Of a DNA stretch of 64,000 nt, positions 1 to 11,240 are shown piece after piece; the stretch's first letter is position 1; each line of letters starts with the position of its first letter. A program made the translations under genes and the position numbers. The notes under the pieces were generated by a model. It worked only from the letters and a program-made list of their open reading frames with translations, searched no databases and had not been told where the DNA came from. This stretch comes from Rhinopithecus roxellana (taxonomy: Eukaryota; Chordata; Mammalia; Primates; Cercopithecidae): the NCBI RefSeq assembly GCF_007565055.1, contig NC_044555.1, positions 37,736,235 through 37,800,234 of the forward strand. The letters are read 5' to 3'.

Positions 1-764
1 GAGGCTACCACAAATTTTTCTACCACTTTCAATGTGGTTGGTTTTGTGCTTGCTTGGGGGTGCAGGAGCCTCTTACCTGGCTTATAAATGTCTCATAAAA
101 GGAACTGATCAGACTATTATAGTTGAGTTGGTGTTTCTGTGGGAAGAAGGAGGATCTAGGGCTTCTTATTCTGCCATCTTTCTAACATTCCTCTCACCTC
201 CTGTCTTCTGTATTGTGTTAATTAATATATTGATGGTTAACATTGAGGGTCAACTTGATTGGATTGAAGGATGCAAAGTATTGTTCCTAATGTTGCCAAA
301 GGAGATTGATATTTGAGTCAGCAGACTGGGAGAGGCAGATCCACTCTCAATCTGAGCGGCCATCATTTAATCAGCTGCCAGCACAGCTAGAGTAAAGCAG
401 GCAGAAGAAATTGGAAAGATTAGACTTGCTGAGTCTTCTGGCTTTTATCTTTCTCCTGTGATAGATGCTTCCTGCTCTCGAACATCAGACTCCAAATTTT
501 TTGGCCTTTCGACTCTTGGACTTACACCAGTGGTTTGCCAGGGGCTTTCGGGCCTTTGACCACAGACTGAAGGCTGCACTGTCAGCTCCCTACTTTTGAG
601 GTTTTGGGACTCGAACTAATTCACTGCTGGCTTCATTGCTCCTCAAGTTGCAGATAGCCTATCATGGGACTTTACCTTGTGATCATGTGAGTCAATTCTC
701 CTTAATAAACTCACTTCCATATATACATATATCCTATTACTTCTGTTCCTCTAGAGAACCCTGA
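1..764 (+). repeat. Unclassified interspersed repeat (LTR-like 3' end)
   Basis: This stretch looks like a dispersed primate repeat that I recognise by pattern but cannot name. Its right part holds a polyadenylation signal AATAAA at 704-709 and ends in TCTAGAGAACCCTGAC, an ending I remember from many repeats that run into TA/CA microsatellites. The 94-codon open frame at 32-316 lies inside it and has no recognisable domain, so I do not call it a gene. The left end is cut by the window. It could be a MaLR-type LTR relic. The exact family is uncertain. Confidence 0.45.
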
Positions 765-769
765 CATAC

Positions 770-819
<50 letters not shown>

Positions 820-846
820 GGAGAGAAAGAGAGAGAGAGAGAGAGG
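765..846. repeat. Compound microsatellite (TA)n(CA)n(TA)n(GA)n
   Basis: Alternating TA, CA, TA and then GA dinucleotides run without a break for about 80 bases, directly at the 3' end of the preceding repeat. It probably grew from that repeat's TA-rich tail. It is likely to vary in length between individuals. Confidence 0.9.
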
Positions 847-849
847 AAG

Positions 850-1115
850 TTTTGACATTGGGAAATGTGACTCCTCTAATTCTATTCATCTTATTCAAGT
901 TCTTTTTGGCTCTTTGAGGCTACTTGCAGTTTCATATGAATTTGAGGATCAACTTTTTCATTTTTGCAAATAATACTGTTGGACTTCTGACATTAATTTT
1001 ATTGAATACGTAGATTGCTGTTGGTGGTGTTGACATCTTAACAATGTTAAGTCTCCTCATTAATAAACATAAATATATTTTCATTTGTTTAGATGTTCTT
1101 TAATTTCTTGCATAA
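850..1115 (-). mobile_element. Old L1 ORF2 fragment
   Basis: Read on the minus strand, this matches the part of L1 ORF2 downstream of the reverse transcriptase that also appears at about 17.05-17.2 kb and 20.4-20.5 kb of this window: the words for 'isoleucine-rich, NIVKM...PIQ' are visible as the complements of GACATCTTAACAATGTTAAG and TTCTTTAATTTCTTG. It is short and strongly diverged, which fits a mammalian-wide (L1M) copy. No frame is open. Confidence 0.6.
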
Positions 1116-1690
1116 ACCTCTTGCACATCTAAACACATTCTGGATTCTAATTCTTGAAGGATCTGGGCTAACATCAATATCAAATAAGTCTACCCATTGG
1201 TAATAAATGTATTTATATTTCTATTTGATTGCTTAATGAGCATTAGGTTTGGTTCTGTTTCGTTCAAGACATGAGTTCCTTGATGGACAGTGAGATTAAC
1301 ATTAAATTAAGTAATTGTGATAACCAGATCTGTGGTTTATATTTCACACATATTAATGTGTAATATTTCTCTTCAGTGACCTTGAATTTTTGTAAGTAAA
1401 ATATAGACAAATTTTCAGTCAGTTCCCACAGCACTTGACAAATATTTTTGATGTGATAATTATCTAACAGTATTGTGATAATTTCATAATTTCTTCTACT
1501 ATATTGTGAAATCCACAAAGTGGGAAAAAGTATCTTATCTTTATATTCCTAATGCCTAGCAAAATCTCTAGGAAATAGTTGTTCTTCACAAAAGTTTATT
1601 GAATGAAAAAGAATACTAAACCCCAATAAGACTTAAACATTAAGGCAAATTTGTCTTAAACGTATCTAATACAGAAACTGGATAAATTAT
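1116..1690. other. Intergenic DNA without a gene
   Basis: I see no coding signal here. The stretch around 1545-1615 (CCTAGCAAAATCTCTAGG, then TTTATTGAATGAA) resembles the 3' end of an L2 or MIR element, but it is too short and diverged to be sure. The rest looks like single-copy AT-rich DNA. Confidence 0.5.
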
Positions 1691-3742
1691 CTAAGAGAGA
1701 ACACTGGAATTTAATAGAGTAGTGATAGGAAGCACTGAAAACAAAGAAGGAGAGAGAAGCCAGGCAGCTTTTTTGGCTGGGATCACCTGGGAGTCTGGAG
1801 CGGCTCCCTACTGCAAGGAAAACATAAGTGAAAGACACACCCAGTGGTCCATATTCCCACCACAGACTTCTACAAGCCTAGCCATGGGAGAGCCTCTCAA
1901 GCTTCACAGGCCCCGAAACTAACATAAAATGCTGCCTGGAGACTACATAAAGGCATTGCTCCAGAGATTGAGCTCATTCTGGGTCCCACAAACCTCTGAG
2001 TCCTAAGCAAATGCAGCATGGCACCATTTTGAGAACCTAGCCCCAACCAGACTGCATCCAGCCCTGCTGCTCAACACCCTCTGCATCTCCACATTACTGC
2101 AGCCCCATTGACATTTCTCACCCACAGCTGTCACTGTTAGGGTTTGGCAGGAACCACTAGCAGTGACCTCATGCCACCCTGACTCCCATCAGAGGAGAAG
2201 TGACACATTTTCATGCACCTTGAGAACAAATTTCCCTGCTTATAGCCACCTGCATACTGCTGCAGCGCTTAGGTTCAAGTGAAGTGTGTGACCCTCAGCC
2301 AACTCCCTATGGCTGCTCCCACAGAAAGCCACCATACCTCCCCCCCGCCAGAAGCAGGGACATGGCACAGCTGCTACCCTCACCAGAGCATTTTGCCTGT
2401 GGCCTGGGGATCACCCTCTTCCTGCCTATCACATCCAGCACTTGCATGCACCACCAGGCAGCCTCTCAGGGTGATTGTCCAGCCCACCATTAACCCTGCA
2501 GAGCCCAAGCACGTCATCAAAGAGCCTGTAAATAATTTTGCCCTGTCTACCACTGTTGGCACCTGAATATTCCTCCCATTGTCTGAAATCATGTCCACTT
2601 AACCTGCCGCTACCATTACAGTTGGCATCCACCTGTATGTGCCACATGTGGGTCTGGGGACTAGACTGGTTAGGCCATCACAGTCAGCACCCATTCCAGT
2701 GTAGATAGTTTGGGTCCTGGAGATTTTCACCACTGCTACTGCCATCACCAATGCCACACTCACTGCCCAGAAGCTCATGAACCCACTTACTTGCCTGGCC
2801 CACCACTGCCATCCTAAGAAACTAAATAAGCAACATAGAGACCCAACTTCAGGATGCCTGAACCTACTAATACTAGTGTCAGCATATATTACCCTGGCAC
2901 CTAAAGACAGGTATGCTCAGCCCACCACTGCCACATCTGGGGCATAAAGGCAGGCCAACTTAGTGTCCCTATTTTTAGCAAAACTTCACCACAGTTTCTA
3001 TCATCAACCACACCCTAAAATACTGAGGAAATAATAAGATACTACTGACACTGTTTACAAATGAAGAAATCATACAGAGATTACACTATTCCTCACACCC
3101 AGAATCAAAGTCAAAGTGTCCAACTAAACCAACCCCATAGATACATCTTCAGGAAAAAGTCCTTTCCCAAGTAAGTAAATTTTTAAAATTGGAAGAAGCT
3201 ACTATTACAGCAGATACAAAAATATTAATATAAGGACATGAGAAACATTAAAAAAGCAAATAAACATGACACTTCCAAAGGAACACACCAATCCTCCAGC
3301 AACAGAGCTCATCAAAAAGAAATTTTAAAAATTACAGTAAAAGAATTTAAAATGTTGATACTAAATACGTCCAGTAAGACACAAGATAGTACTAAAAAAT
3401 AAACACAAAGAAATAACAAAAAATTCAGGACATGAATAAGAAATTTACCAAAGAGATAGATATCATTAAAAAAAAAAAAAACCCAGAAATTCTGAAATTA
3501 AAGAATACATTGCATGAAATGCAAAATACATTTTAAAGCTTCAATATAGACTAGATCAAGCTAAAGAAATTATGTCAGAACTTGAAGACGGGCATTTTGA
3601 AATAAACCAGTCAGACAAAAATAAAGACAAAAGTTTAAAAAAGATGAGCAAAATCTACATGACATATGGGACACCATAAAATGATCAAATATTGGTGTCA
3701 CAGAAGGCAAAAAGAAAACAAGAGGTTTAGAAAGCCAATATA
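1691..3742 (+). mobile_element. Old L1, 5' UTR and start of ORF1 (left part)
   Basis: This is the 5' part of an old sense-strand L1. The GC-richer stretch to about 3.0 kb, with repeated CCACTGCCA and CACCTG words, is an L1 5' UTR. It is clearly related to 42.7-43.9 kb (shared words GACACTGTTTACAA, ACCCAGAATCAAAG and CAGGAAAAAGT). From about 3.3 kb the sequence becomes A-rich and resembles the ORF1 coiled-coil region (GAAATTCTGAAATTAAAG, CTTGAAGACGGGC), but it holds many stops. It is cut at 3742 by an AluY and then by a younger L1. The same element appears to resume at 8263 in ORF2. The left boundary is approximate. Confidence 0.75.
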
Positions 3743-4050
3743 GGCCGGGCGCGGTGGCTCAAGCCTGTAATCCCAGCACTTTGGGAGGCCGAGACGGGCG
3801 AATCACGAGGTCAGGAGATCGAGACCATCCTGGCTAACACGGTGAAACCCCGTCTCTACTAAAAAATACAAAAAGCTAGCCGGGCGAGGTGGCTGGCGCC
3901 TGTAGTCCCAGCTACTCGGGAGGCTGAGGCAGGAGAATGGCGTAAACCCGGGAGGCGGAGCTTGCAGTGAGCTGAGATCCGGCCACTGCACTCCAGGCCG
4001 GGCGACAGAGCGAGACTCCGTCTCAAAAAAAAAAAAAAAAAAAAAAAGAA
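3743..4050 (+). mobile_element. AluY (cercopithecoid AluYR type)
   Basis: A full-length Alu with both arms, starting GGCCGGGCGCGGTGGCTCA and ending in about 23 As plus GAAA. It is flanked by a perfect 14-bp target duplication AGAAAGCCAATATA at 3729-3742 and 4051-4064. The bases CTCAAGCCTG near the start and GATCCGGCCACTGC in the right arm are the variants of Old World monkey AluYR copies, not of human AluY. Low divergence and the intact tail point to a recent insertion. The long antisense frames over it are shadows. Confidence 0.95.
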
Positions 4051-4077
4051 AGAAAGCCAATATAACAGGATTGCTGG

Positions 4078-4087
4078 CAAGATGGTC
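4078..4087 (+). promoter_or_regulatory. YY1-like site at L1 5' end
   Basis: CAAGATGGTC lies about 10 bases inside the L1 start. L1PA elements use a YY1 site (core AAGATGG) at this place to set transcription start. The core is intact here. Confidence 0.6.
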
Positions 4088-4945
4088 GAATGGGAACAGC
4101 TGCGGTCTGCAGCTCCCAGAGAGATCGACACAGAAGGCGGGTGATTTCTGCACTTCCAACTGAAGTATTCCGTTAATCTCATTGGGACTGGTTGGACAGT
4201 GGGTGCAGCCCACAGAGGGCGAGCCGAAGCAGGGTGGGGCATCGCCTCACCTGGGAAGTGCAAGGGGTCAGGGAATCTTCTCCTTTACCCAAGGGAAGCC
4301 TTGAGGGACTAAACCTGAGGAACCATGCACTCTGGCCAAGATACGGTGCTTTTCCCATAGTCTTTGCAACCTGCAAACCAGGAGACCCCCTCCAGTGCCT
4401 ACCCCACTGGGGCCCTGGGTTTCAAGCACAAAACTGGGCAGCCGCCTGGGCAGACACTGAACTAACTGCAGGAGTTTTTGTTTTCCAGACCACAGTGGCA
4501 CCTGGAATGTCAGCGAGACAGAATCAGTCACTTCCCTGGAATAAGGTGCTGAAGCCAGAGAGTCAAGTGGTCTGGCTCAGTGGGTCCAACCCCCACGGAG
4601 CCCAGCAAAATAAGATCCACTGGCTTGAAATTCTTGCTGCCAGCACAGCAGCAGCCTGAGATCGACCTGGGACCCTGGAGCTTGGTTCAGGGAGGAGCAT
4701 CAATCATTGCTGAGACTTAAGTAGGCGGTTTAATCCTAACAGTCTAAACAAAGCCTCAGGGAAGTTCAAACTGAGCAGAGCCCACTGCAGCTCAGCAAGA
4801 CCACTGTGGCCAGACTGCCAGATTTCTCCTCTCTGGGCAGGGTATCTCTGAAAAAAAAGGCAGCAGCCCCAGTCAGGGACTTATAGATAAAACCCCCATC
4901 TCCCTGGGACAGAAATAATGGGCAAAATAACCAGGCAGCCTCATA

Positions 4946-7900
4946 ATGACAGGATCAAATTAACACATAACAATATTAACCTGAAATGTAAACGACCTAA
5001 ATGCCCCAATTAAAAGACACAGACTGGCAAATTGGATTAAAAGACCCATCAGTGTGCCATATTCAGGAGACTCATCTCACGTACAAAGACACACATAGGC
5101 TCATAATAAAGGGATGGAGGAATATTCACCAAGCAAATGGAAAAAAAAAAAAAAGGAGAGGCTGCAATCCTAATCTCTGATGAAACAGACTTTAAACCAA
5201 AAAAGATCAAAAGAGACAAAGAGGGGCATAATATAATTGTAAAGGGATCAATGCAACAAGAAAGGCTAACTCTCCCAAATATATATGTACTCAACACAGG
5301 AGCACCTAGATTCATAAAGCAAGTTCTCAGAGACCTACAAAGAGACTTAGACTCCCACATATTAATAGTGGGAGACTTTAACATCCCACTGTCAATATTA
5401 GACAGATCAATGAGACAGAAAATTAACAAGGATATTCAGAACTTGAACTCAGCTCTGGGCCAAGCGGGCATAATAGACGTTTACAGAACTCTCCCACCAA
5501 GTCAACAGAACATACCTTCTTCTCAGCACCTCATCACACTTATTCTAAAACTGACCACATAATTGGAAGTAAAAAACTCCTCAGCAAATGCAATGTAATG
5601 GAAATCATAACAAACTGTCTGTCAGACCACAGCGCAATCAAATTAGACCTCAGGATTAAGAAGCTCACTCACAACCGCATAACTACATGGAAACTGAATA
5701 ACCTGCTCCTGAATGATTACTGGGTAAATAACAAAATGAACGCAGATAAAAGATGTTCTTTGTAAACAATGAGAATGAAGACACAACATACCAGAATCTC
5801 TGGGACACATTTAAAGCAGTGTGTAGAGTGAAATTTATAGCACTAAATGCTCACAAGAGAGAAGATGAAAGATCTAAAATTGATACACTAACATCAAAAT
5901 TAAAAAATCTAGAGAAGCAACAGCAAACAAATTCAAAAGCTAGCAGAGGGCAAGAAATAACTAAGATCAGAGCAGAACTGAAGGAGACAGAGACACGAAA
6001 AACCTTTCAAAAAATCAATGAATCCAGAAGCTGGTTTTCTGAAAAGATCAATAAAGTAGATAGACTGCTAGCCAGAATAATAAAGAAAAAAAGAGAGAAG
6101 AATCAAATAGACACAATAAAAATGATATAGGGGATATGACCACTGATCCCACAGAAATACAAACTACCATCAAAGAATACTATAAGCACCTCTACACATA
6201 TAAAACTAGAAAATCTAGAAGAAAGGGATAAATTCCTGGACACACACACCCTCCCAAGACTAAAGCAAGAAGTCAAATCCCTGGATAGATCAATATCAAG
6301 TTCTGAAATTGAGGCAGTAACTAACAGCCTGCCAATCAAAAAAAGTCCAGGACCAGATGAATTCACAGCTGAATGCTACCAGAGGTACAAAGAGGAGCTG
6401 GTACCAATCCTTCTGAAACTATTCCAAACAGGAGAAAAAGAGGGACTCCTCCCTAACTCATTTTATGAGGCCAGCATCTTCCTGATACCAAAACCTGGCA
6501 GAGACACCACCACAACAAAAAATTTCAGCCCAATATCCCTGATAAATATCCATGTGATAATCCTCAATAAAATACTGGCAAACCAAATCCAGCAACACAT
6601 CATAAAGCCTATCCACCACGATCAAGTTGGCTTCATACATGGGATGCAAGGCTGGTTCAACATATGTAAATCACTAAACATAACCCATCACATAAATCAA
6701 ACCAATGACAAAAACCACATGATTATCTCAATAGATGCAGAAAAGGCCTTCAACAAAATTCAACATCCCTTCATGCTAAAACCTCTCAATAAACTAGGTA
6801 GCAATGCAACGTATCTCAAAATAATAAGAGCTATTTATGACAAACCCACAGACAATATCATACTCAATGGGCAAAACCTGGAAACATTCCCTTTGAAAAC
6901 TGGTACAAGACAAGGATGCTCTCTCTCACCACTCCCATTCAACATAGTATTGCAAGTTCTGGCCAGGACAATCAAGCAAGAGAAAGAAATAAAGGGTATT
7001 CAAATAGGAAGAGAGGAAGTAAAATGGTCTCTGTTTGCAGATGACATGATTGTATATTTAGAAAACCCCATCATCTCAGTCCAAAATCTCCTTAAGCTGA
7101 TAAGCAAATTCAGCAAAGTCTCAGGATACAAAATCAATGTGCAAAAATCACAAGCATTCCTATACACCAATAACAGACAAGCAGAAAACCAAATCATGAG
7201 TGAACTCCCATTCACAATTGCTACAAAGAGAATAAAATACCTAGGCATAGAACTTACAAAGGATGTGAAGGATCTCTTCAAGGAGAACTACAAACCACTG
7301 CCCAAGGAAATAAGAGAGGGCACAAACAAATGGAAAAACATTCCATGCTCATGGATAGGAAGAATCAATATCATAAGAAAATCAATATCATATAAAGTAA
7401 TTTATAGATTCAATGATATCCCCATCAAGTTACCATTGCCTTTCTTCACAGAATTGGAAAAAACTACTTTAAAGTTCATATGCAGCCAAAAATAGCCCAT
7501 ATAGCCAAGACAATCCTAAGGAAAAAGAACAAAGCTGGAGGCATCATGCTACCTGACTTCAAACTATACTACAAGGCTACAGCCACCAAAACAGCATGGT
7601 ACTGGTACCAAAACAGATATATGGACCAATGGAACAGAACACAGGCCTGAGAAATAACACGTATACATCTACAACCATCCGATCTTTGACAAACCTGACA
7701 CAAACAAGCAATGGGGAAAAATATTCCCTATTTAATAAATGGTGTTGGCAAAACTGGCTAGCCATATGCAGAAAACAGAATGGACCCCTTCCTTACACCT
7801 CATACAAAAATCAACTCAAGATAGATTAAAGACTTAAATGTAAGAACTAAAACCATAAAAATTCCTAGAAGAAAACACAGGCAATACTATTCAGGACACT

Positions 7901-8262
7901 GGCATGGACAATGACTTCATGTGTAAAACACCAAAAGCAATGGCAACAAAAACCAAAATTGACAAATCGGATCTAATTAAACTAAAGAGCTTCTGCACAG
8001 CAAAAGGAACTATCATCAGTGTGAACAGGCAACCTACAGAGTGGGAGAAATTTTTGCAGTGTATCCATCTGACAAAGGGTTAATATCCAGAATCTACAAA
8101 GAACCTAAACAAATTTACAAGAAAAAAAAACAACTCCAGCAAAAAGTGGGCAAAGGATATGAAGAGGTACTTCTCAAAAGAAGACATTTATGCAGCCAAC
8201 AAACATATGAAAAAATGCTCTCATTACTGGTCATTAGAAAAATGCAAATCAAAACTACAATG
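4946..8262 (+). pseudogene. L1 ORF2 pseudogene (endonuclease-reverse transcriptase)
   Basis: ORF2p is the L1 protein that nicks DNA and copies L1 RNA by target-primed reverse transcription. The start ATG is at 4946-4948, but codon 6 is TAA (4961-4963). Endonuclease signs are present: ETHLT, then GDFN near 5370 and SDHSA near 5630. The reverse transcriptase part is the longest open piece (6554-7495, 313 codons) and holds HDQVGF, TRQGCSLSPL and the catalytic FADD motif. Breaks include a frameshift near 6130, several others before 6554, and a stop at 7493-7495. The C-terminal Cys-rich segment is missing because the element stops at 8262. It cannot encode a working protein. Confidence 0.88.
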
Positions 8263-9345
8263 AGAGGTAAAATTCAATACAATAATAGTTGAGGACCTCA
8301 GCACTCCACACTCAGCATAAGACAAATCAATTAGAAAGAAAATAAAAATATTTGACTTAAACTGCACATTGGAGCAAACCTTACACACATTTACAGAACA
8401 TTTTATCCAATAACTGCAGAATACATGTTCTCCGCATTGGCATCCAGAACTTTCTCCATAATAGACCATTTATTAGGTCTATTTGTTGAGACTTGTCTAT
8501 TTAAAAAATTGAAATCACATCAAATATCTTCTCAGACCAAAGTGAAATAAAACTAAAAATCAAAATCAAAAGGAACATTGGAAACTACAAATTCATGGAA
8601 ATTAAACAGCATGGTCCTGGATGATCATTGAGTCAAAAAAAAGAAATTAAGATAGAAATCAAAAAATTTCTTGAAACAGATGAAAATTGAAACAAGCCAT
8701 TTCAAAAGCATATGGGATACAGCAAAAGCCATGTTAAAAGGGATGTTTACAGCAATAAACACCTAAGTCAAAAACGTAGAAAGATTTCAAATAACCAATC
8801 TAATATTGCACATCAAATAGAAAAGCAAAATCAAACCAAAACTAAAAAATTAGCATAAAGAAAAACTAATGATAAAGATCAGAGCAGAACTAAATTAAAT
8901 AGAGACCAAAAATACAAAGGATCAATAAAATTTAAAGTTTTTTTTTGAAAATACAAACAAAATTGATAAATCATTTGCTAGGCTAACCAAGACAAAAAGA
9001 GAGAAGATCCAAATAAACAAAATCAGAAATGAAAAATGAGACATTACAACTGATACCATAGAAATACAAAAGATCTTAAGAGATTCTTATGAACAACATA
9101 CATTAAAAAACTAGAAATCCCAGAGAAAATGAATACATTTCTGGACACATCCAGAAATTGAATACCAAGATTCAATCACAAAAAAATAGAATACCTGAAT
9201 AGAGTAGTAATGAGTAATGAAATTGAATGAGTAATACAATGTCTGATAACAAAGAAAAGCCCAGGATCTGATGGATCACTGTCAAGTTTTACCAAACTTC
9301 CAAAGACGAATTAACACAGATCCTGGAAGAAAATAGTATCACTTG
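8263..9345 (+). mobile_element. Old L1 ORF2 fragment (right part of the 1.7 kb element)
   Basis: From 8263 the sequence changes from young L1 ORF2 to a more diverged L1 ORF2. It begins inside the endonuclease domain (AAATTCAATACAATAATAG, then TTTACAGAACATTTTATCC) and runs to the start of the reverse transcriptase (AAGCCCAGGATCTGATGG near 9260). The orientation and age fit the older L1 that was cut at 3742. If they are one element, its ORF1 C-terminus and ORF2 N-terminus have been deleted together with the 3' end of the younger L1. No long frame is open. The element fades out near 9345. Confidence 0.72.
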
Positions 9346-9493
9346 GTCAAGAATTTGCATACATCACTTTAAATTAATTGCACCTTCACGGTGGGCAAGG
9401 TTTTCTTTAATCCTATCACCTATTGCTTATCACCCCAGCTTATGAAGCCTCAGCCCACTAGTCTTCCTTCCACTAGTCTTCCAAGAGTACTTC
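9346..9493. other. Transition DNA before the 9.5 kb open frame
   Basis: The first bases may still be L1. From about 9380 the composition becomes more balanced and probably belongs to the same unit as the open frame that follows. TTCCACTAGTCTTCC at 9467-9481 repeats part of the preceding words, a small local duplication. Confidence 0.4.
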
Positions 9494-9886
9494 ATGCTAA
9501 AATGCACTGTTGACATCTGTGGGTGCCATAAGAAAGGTGACTATGGCATTCAATATTATTCCAAGGGGCTGCCTCTCATACACCAGTTGTTAGTAAGCCA
9601 GTGGCAGAAACCTGCTTTCTACAACAATAGGCATGTGGCACAAAGAACAGGCATTACCATGGATTCACTCATCTTTCTGGGAAAGGCTGGTGACCATGGT
9701 TTGGAGAGGTGGACCTTATACACACACACCTCCATGGCATTGGGTTTAGGCCTGGCCATAATGGTAGCCCTGACTTTGGCATTTGTTGTCAGGAGTCTTG
9801 CCAGGAGGCCTCATGCTGCTTCCGACCTTGTGATGTGCCCTATATCTGCTTCCAATAAAAAAGGAAATGAAAATTTAAAAAAATAA
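9494..9886 (+). other. Unidentified 130-codon open frame, possible retroposed fragment
   Basis: I do not recognise this product. The frame is open for 130 codons and the local base composition is less AT-rich than its surroundings. The predicted chain has a soluble first half and one hydrophobic stretch (about residues 77-97, ALGLGLAIMVALTLAFVV) followed by basic residues, as in a single-pass membrane protein. It ends over an A-rich tail (AATAAA at 9855, then runs of A to about 9887), as expected for a processed pseudogene or another retroposed RNA. Start context is unremarkable and there is no sign of a promoter or introns. It may equally be chance in a diverged repeat. Identity and function are unknown. 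Confidence 0.3.
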
Positions 9887-11017
9887 AGATAAATAAATTT
9901 TTTCTTTTATGCTCTTTACAGTGCCATGCATGATTTCCTTGATCAGTAAATATTTGTTGATTACTTACTATTGTTAGAAGGAAAGCAGTTTAATTGGATG
10001 GGTTTGTATGAGTACCATTGGTTTTAGATTTGTTAGAGGAGATGTCTTTAGGTTGAACAGATTTCAGTTGTGTTGGCATATAGGGTCATGTTAACCAGTA
10101 TAAAAGAGTACAGAAAGTCAACTGGGTGTGATTATAAGTGTGTAAAAGAGTTTAATGAAGAAAATAATAAGCATTTGGTAATAAACTTGCAGCATAGAGT
10201 AATTTGCCACATAGGCTAAAGGACACTTTTTATATTGATACTAAAGGAGTCAATAGCTGGTATGACTGCCTTTCCTACTCTATATTGGATTACACCTGCA
10301 GCTGTCTCAATCGTTTTTGTCATTTTAGTGTCAGCATATTGGACTACTGAGTGCACTATATTGATGGCAACAGCTGGACAACTGCTGGACTGCTGTGTCT
10401 AATTATGATAGCAGATGGCTCTGTCATGACAATTAATTTTGAAATGTGCAACATGCTGAGGATACAAATTTTATCCTATTTATACCAGGGTAAAGATTTA
10501 ATCATTTTAAGATATAAGAATTTTAAAGGACAATACATACCAATAAATAAGTGTTAAGGTAAAATAAGCAGTTTTAGCTCTCTATTGTCAAAATGAAAGT
10601 CCTGCTTTGACTAATCAATGCTATAATGACAATGATAGCTTTTGTCAAATTTGACTTTTTCCCCCTCAATGAACTCTCAAGAGAAGAATTTGATGGAAGA
10701 AATAAGTTATTTTATTTCTATGTCATAAGGACTACTTCCTCTTGGACTGATTAAATAAACGTTTCTAATACACATCTGTATTTGATAAAAATTTACCATT
10801 TCTCAGTGAGAAAGCTGCTATAAAAGATTAAGTGTGACAAATTTTACCTTAGTCATGATGAAACTTTGATGGTATTAAACATAAACAAATCAAATATATC
10901 TCATCAGGTATGTTCATTTCTAAATTATTCAAACTTACTCCACTACTATCACTCAACCTGTATCATTGAGTTCATGTTAGTTTCAATACCTGAAATTGTC
11001 CAGTACTGGAAAGCAAC
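9887..11017. other. Single-copy intergenic DNA
   Basis: AT-rich sequence with no convincing gene, exon or repeat. Short open frames such as 10351-10557 lack any recognisable domain. Confidence 0.5.
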
Positions 11018-11240
11018 ATGTTTTAGTGGAAAGTACAGTGATTTAGGAGTCAAAAAATGGTTTTAATGGTGATTCTTGATAATGACCCTTTAATAAAAAA
11101 TAACACTGCTGAATTTCAGTTTTCTAATCAGTAAAGTAAGAATAACATCAACCCAGTTTTCAGGTTTTTTCTAATTATTAAATGAAGTAACAGCAATGAC
11201 AACACTTTGAAAATGTAAATAAGACCATAAATGTAGAAAT
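11018..11240 (+). repeat. MIR-like ancient SINE
   Basis: The order of words fits a MIR: TTTAGTGGAAAGTACAGTGATTTAGGAGTC, later TCAGTTTTCTAATCAGTAAAGTAAGAATAA and TTATTAAATGAAGTAA. These correspond to the 'event' box, the 'tcagtttcctcatctgtaaaatgggg' segment and the 'gattaaatgag' segment of MIR. It is diverged, so the boundaries are approximate. Confidence 0.55.

Larger units (their letters stand above)
4065..8262 (+). mobile_element. L1PA-type element lacking ORF1 and its 3' end
   Basis: A younger L1 starts at about 4069 with an L1PA 5' UTR (GGCAAGATGGTCGAATGGGAACAG). It keeps about 840 bases of 5' UTR and then passes at about 4912-4915 straight into the short spacer that normally lies between ORF1 and ORF2. 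The rest of the 5' UTR and all of ORF1, roughly 1.3 kb, are missing. ORF2 follows and is badly broken. The element ends at 8262 within the 3' part of ORF2, where an older L1 resumes, so the terminal ORF2, the 3' UTR and the poly(A) tail are absent. Loss of the 3' end is not the usual 5' truncation of L1 and suggests a later deletion. Confidence 0.88.

Noticed and set aside
32..316. 94-codon hydrophobic frame at the left edge
   Set aside because: It is inside an interspersed repeat, with no domain and no supporting signals.
3803..4263. 134- and 136-codon minus-strand frames
   Set aside because: They are the well-known chance translations of antisense Alu with Phe runs from the poly-A tail.
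4268..4531. 87-codon antisense frame over the 5' UTR of the 4 kb L1, at the place where primate L1 antisense ORF0 lies
   Set aside because: It starts with GTG and not ATG, I cannot confirm similarity to ORF0 by eye, and the GC-rich 5' UTR gives several chance frames on both strands.
4192..4659. 155-codon plus-strand frame
   Set aside because: It lies wholly inside the L1 5' UTR and has no domain; low stop density follows from base composition.
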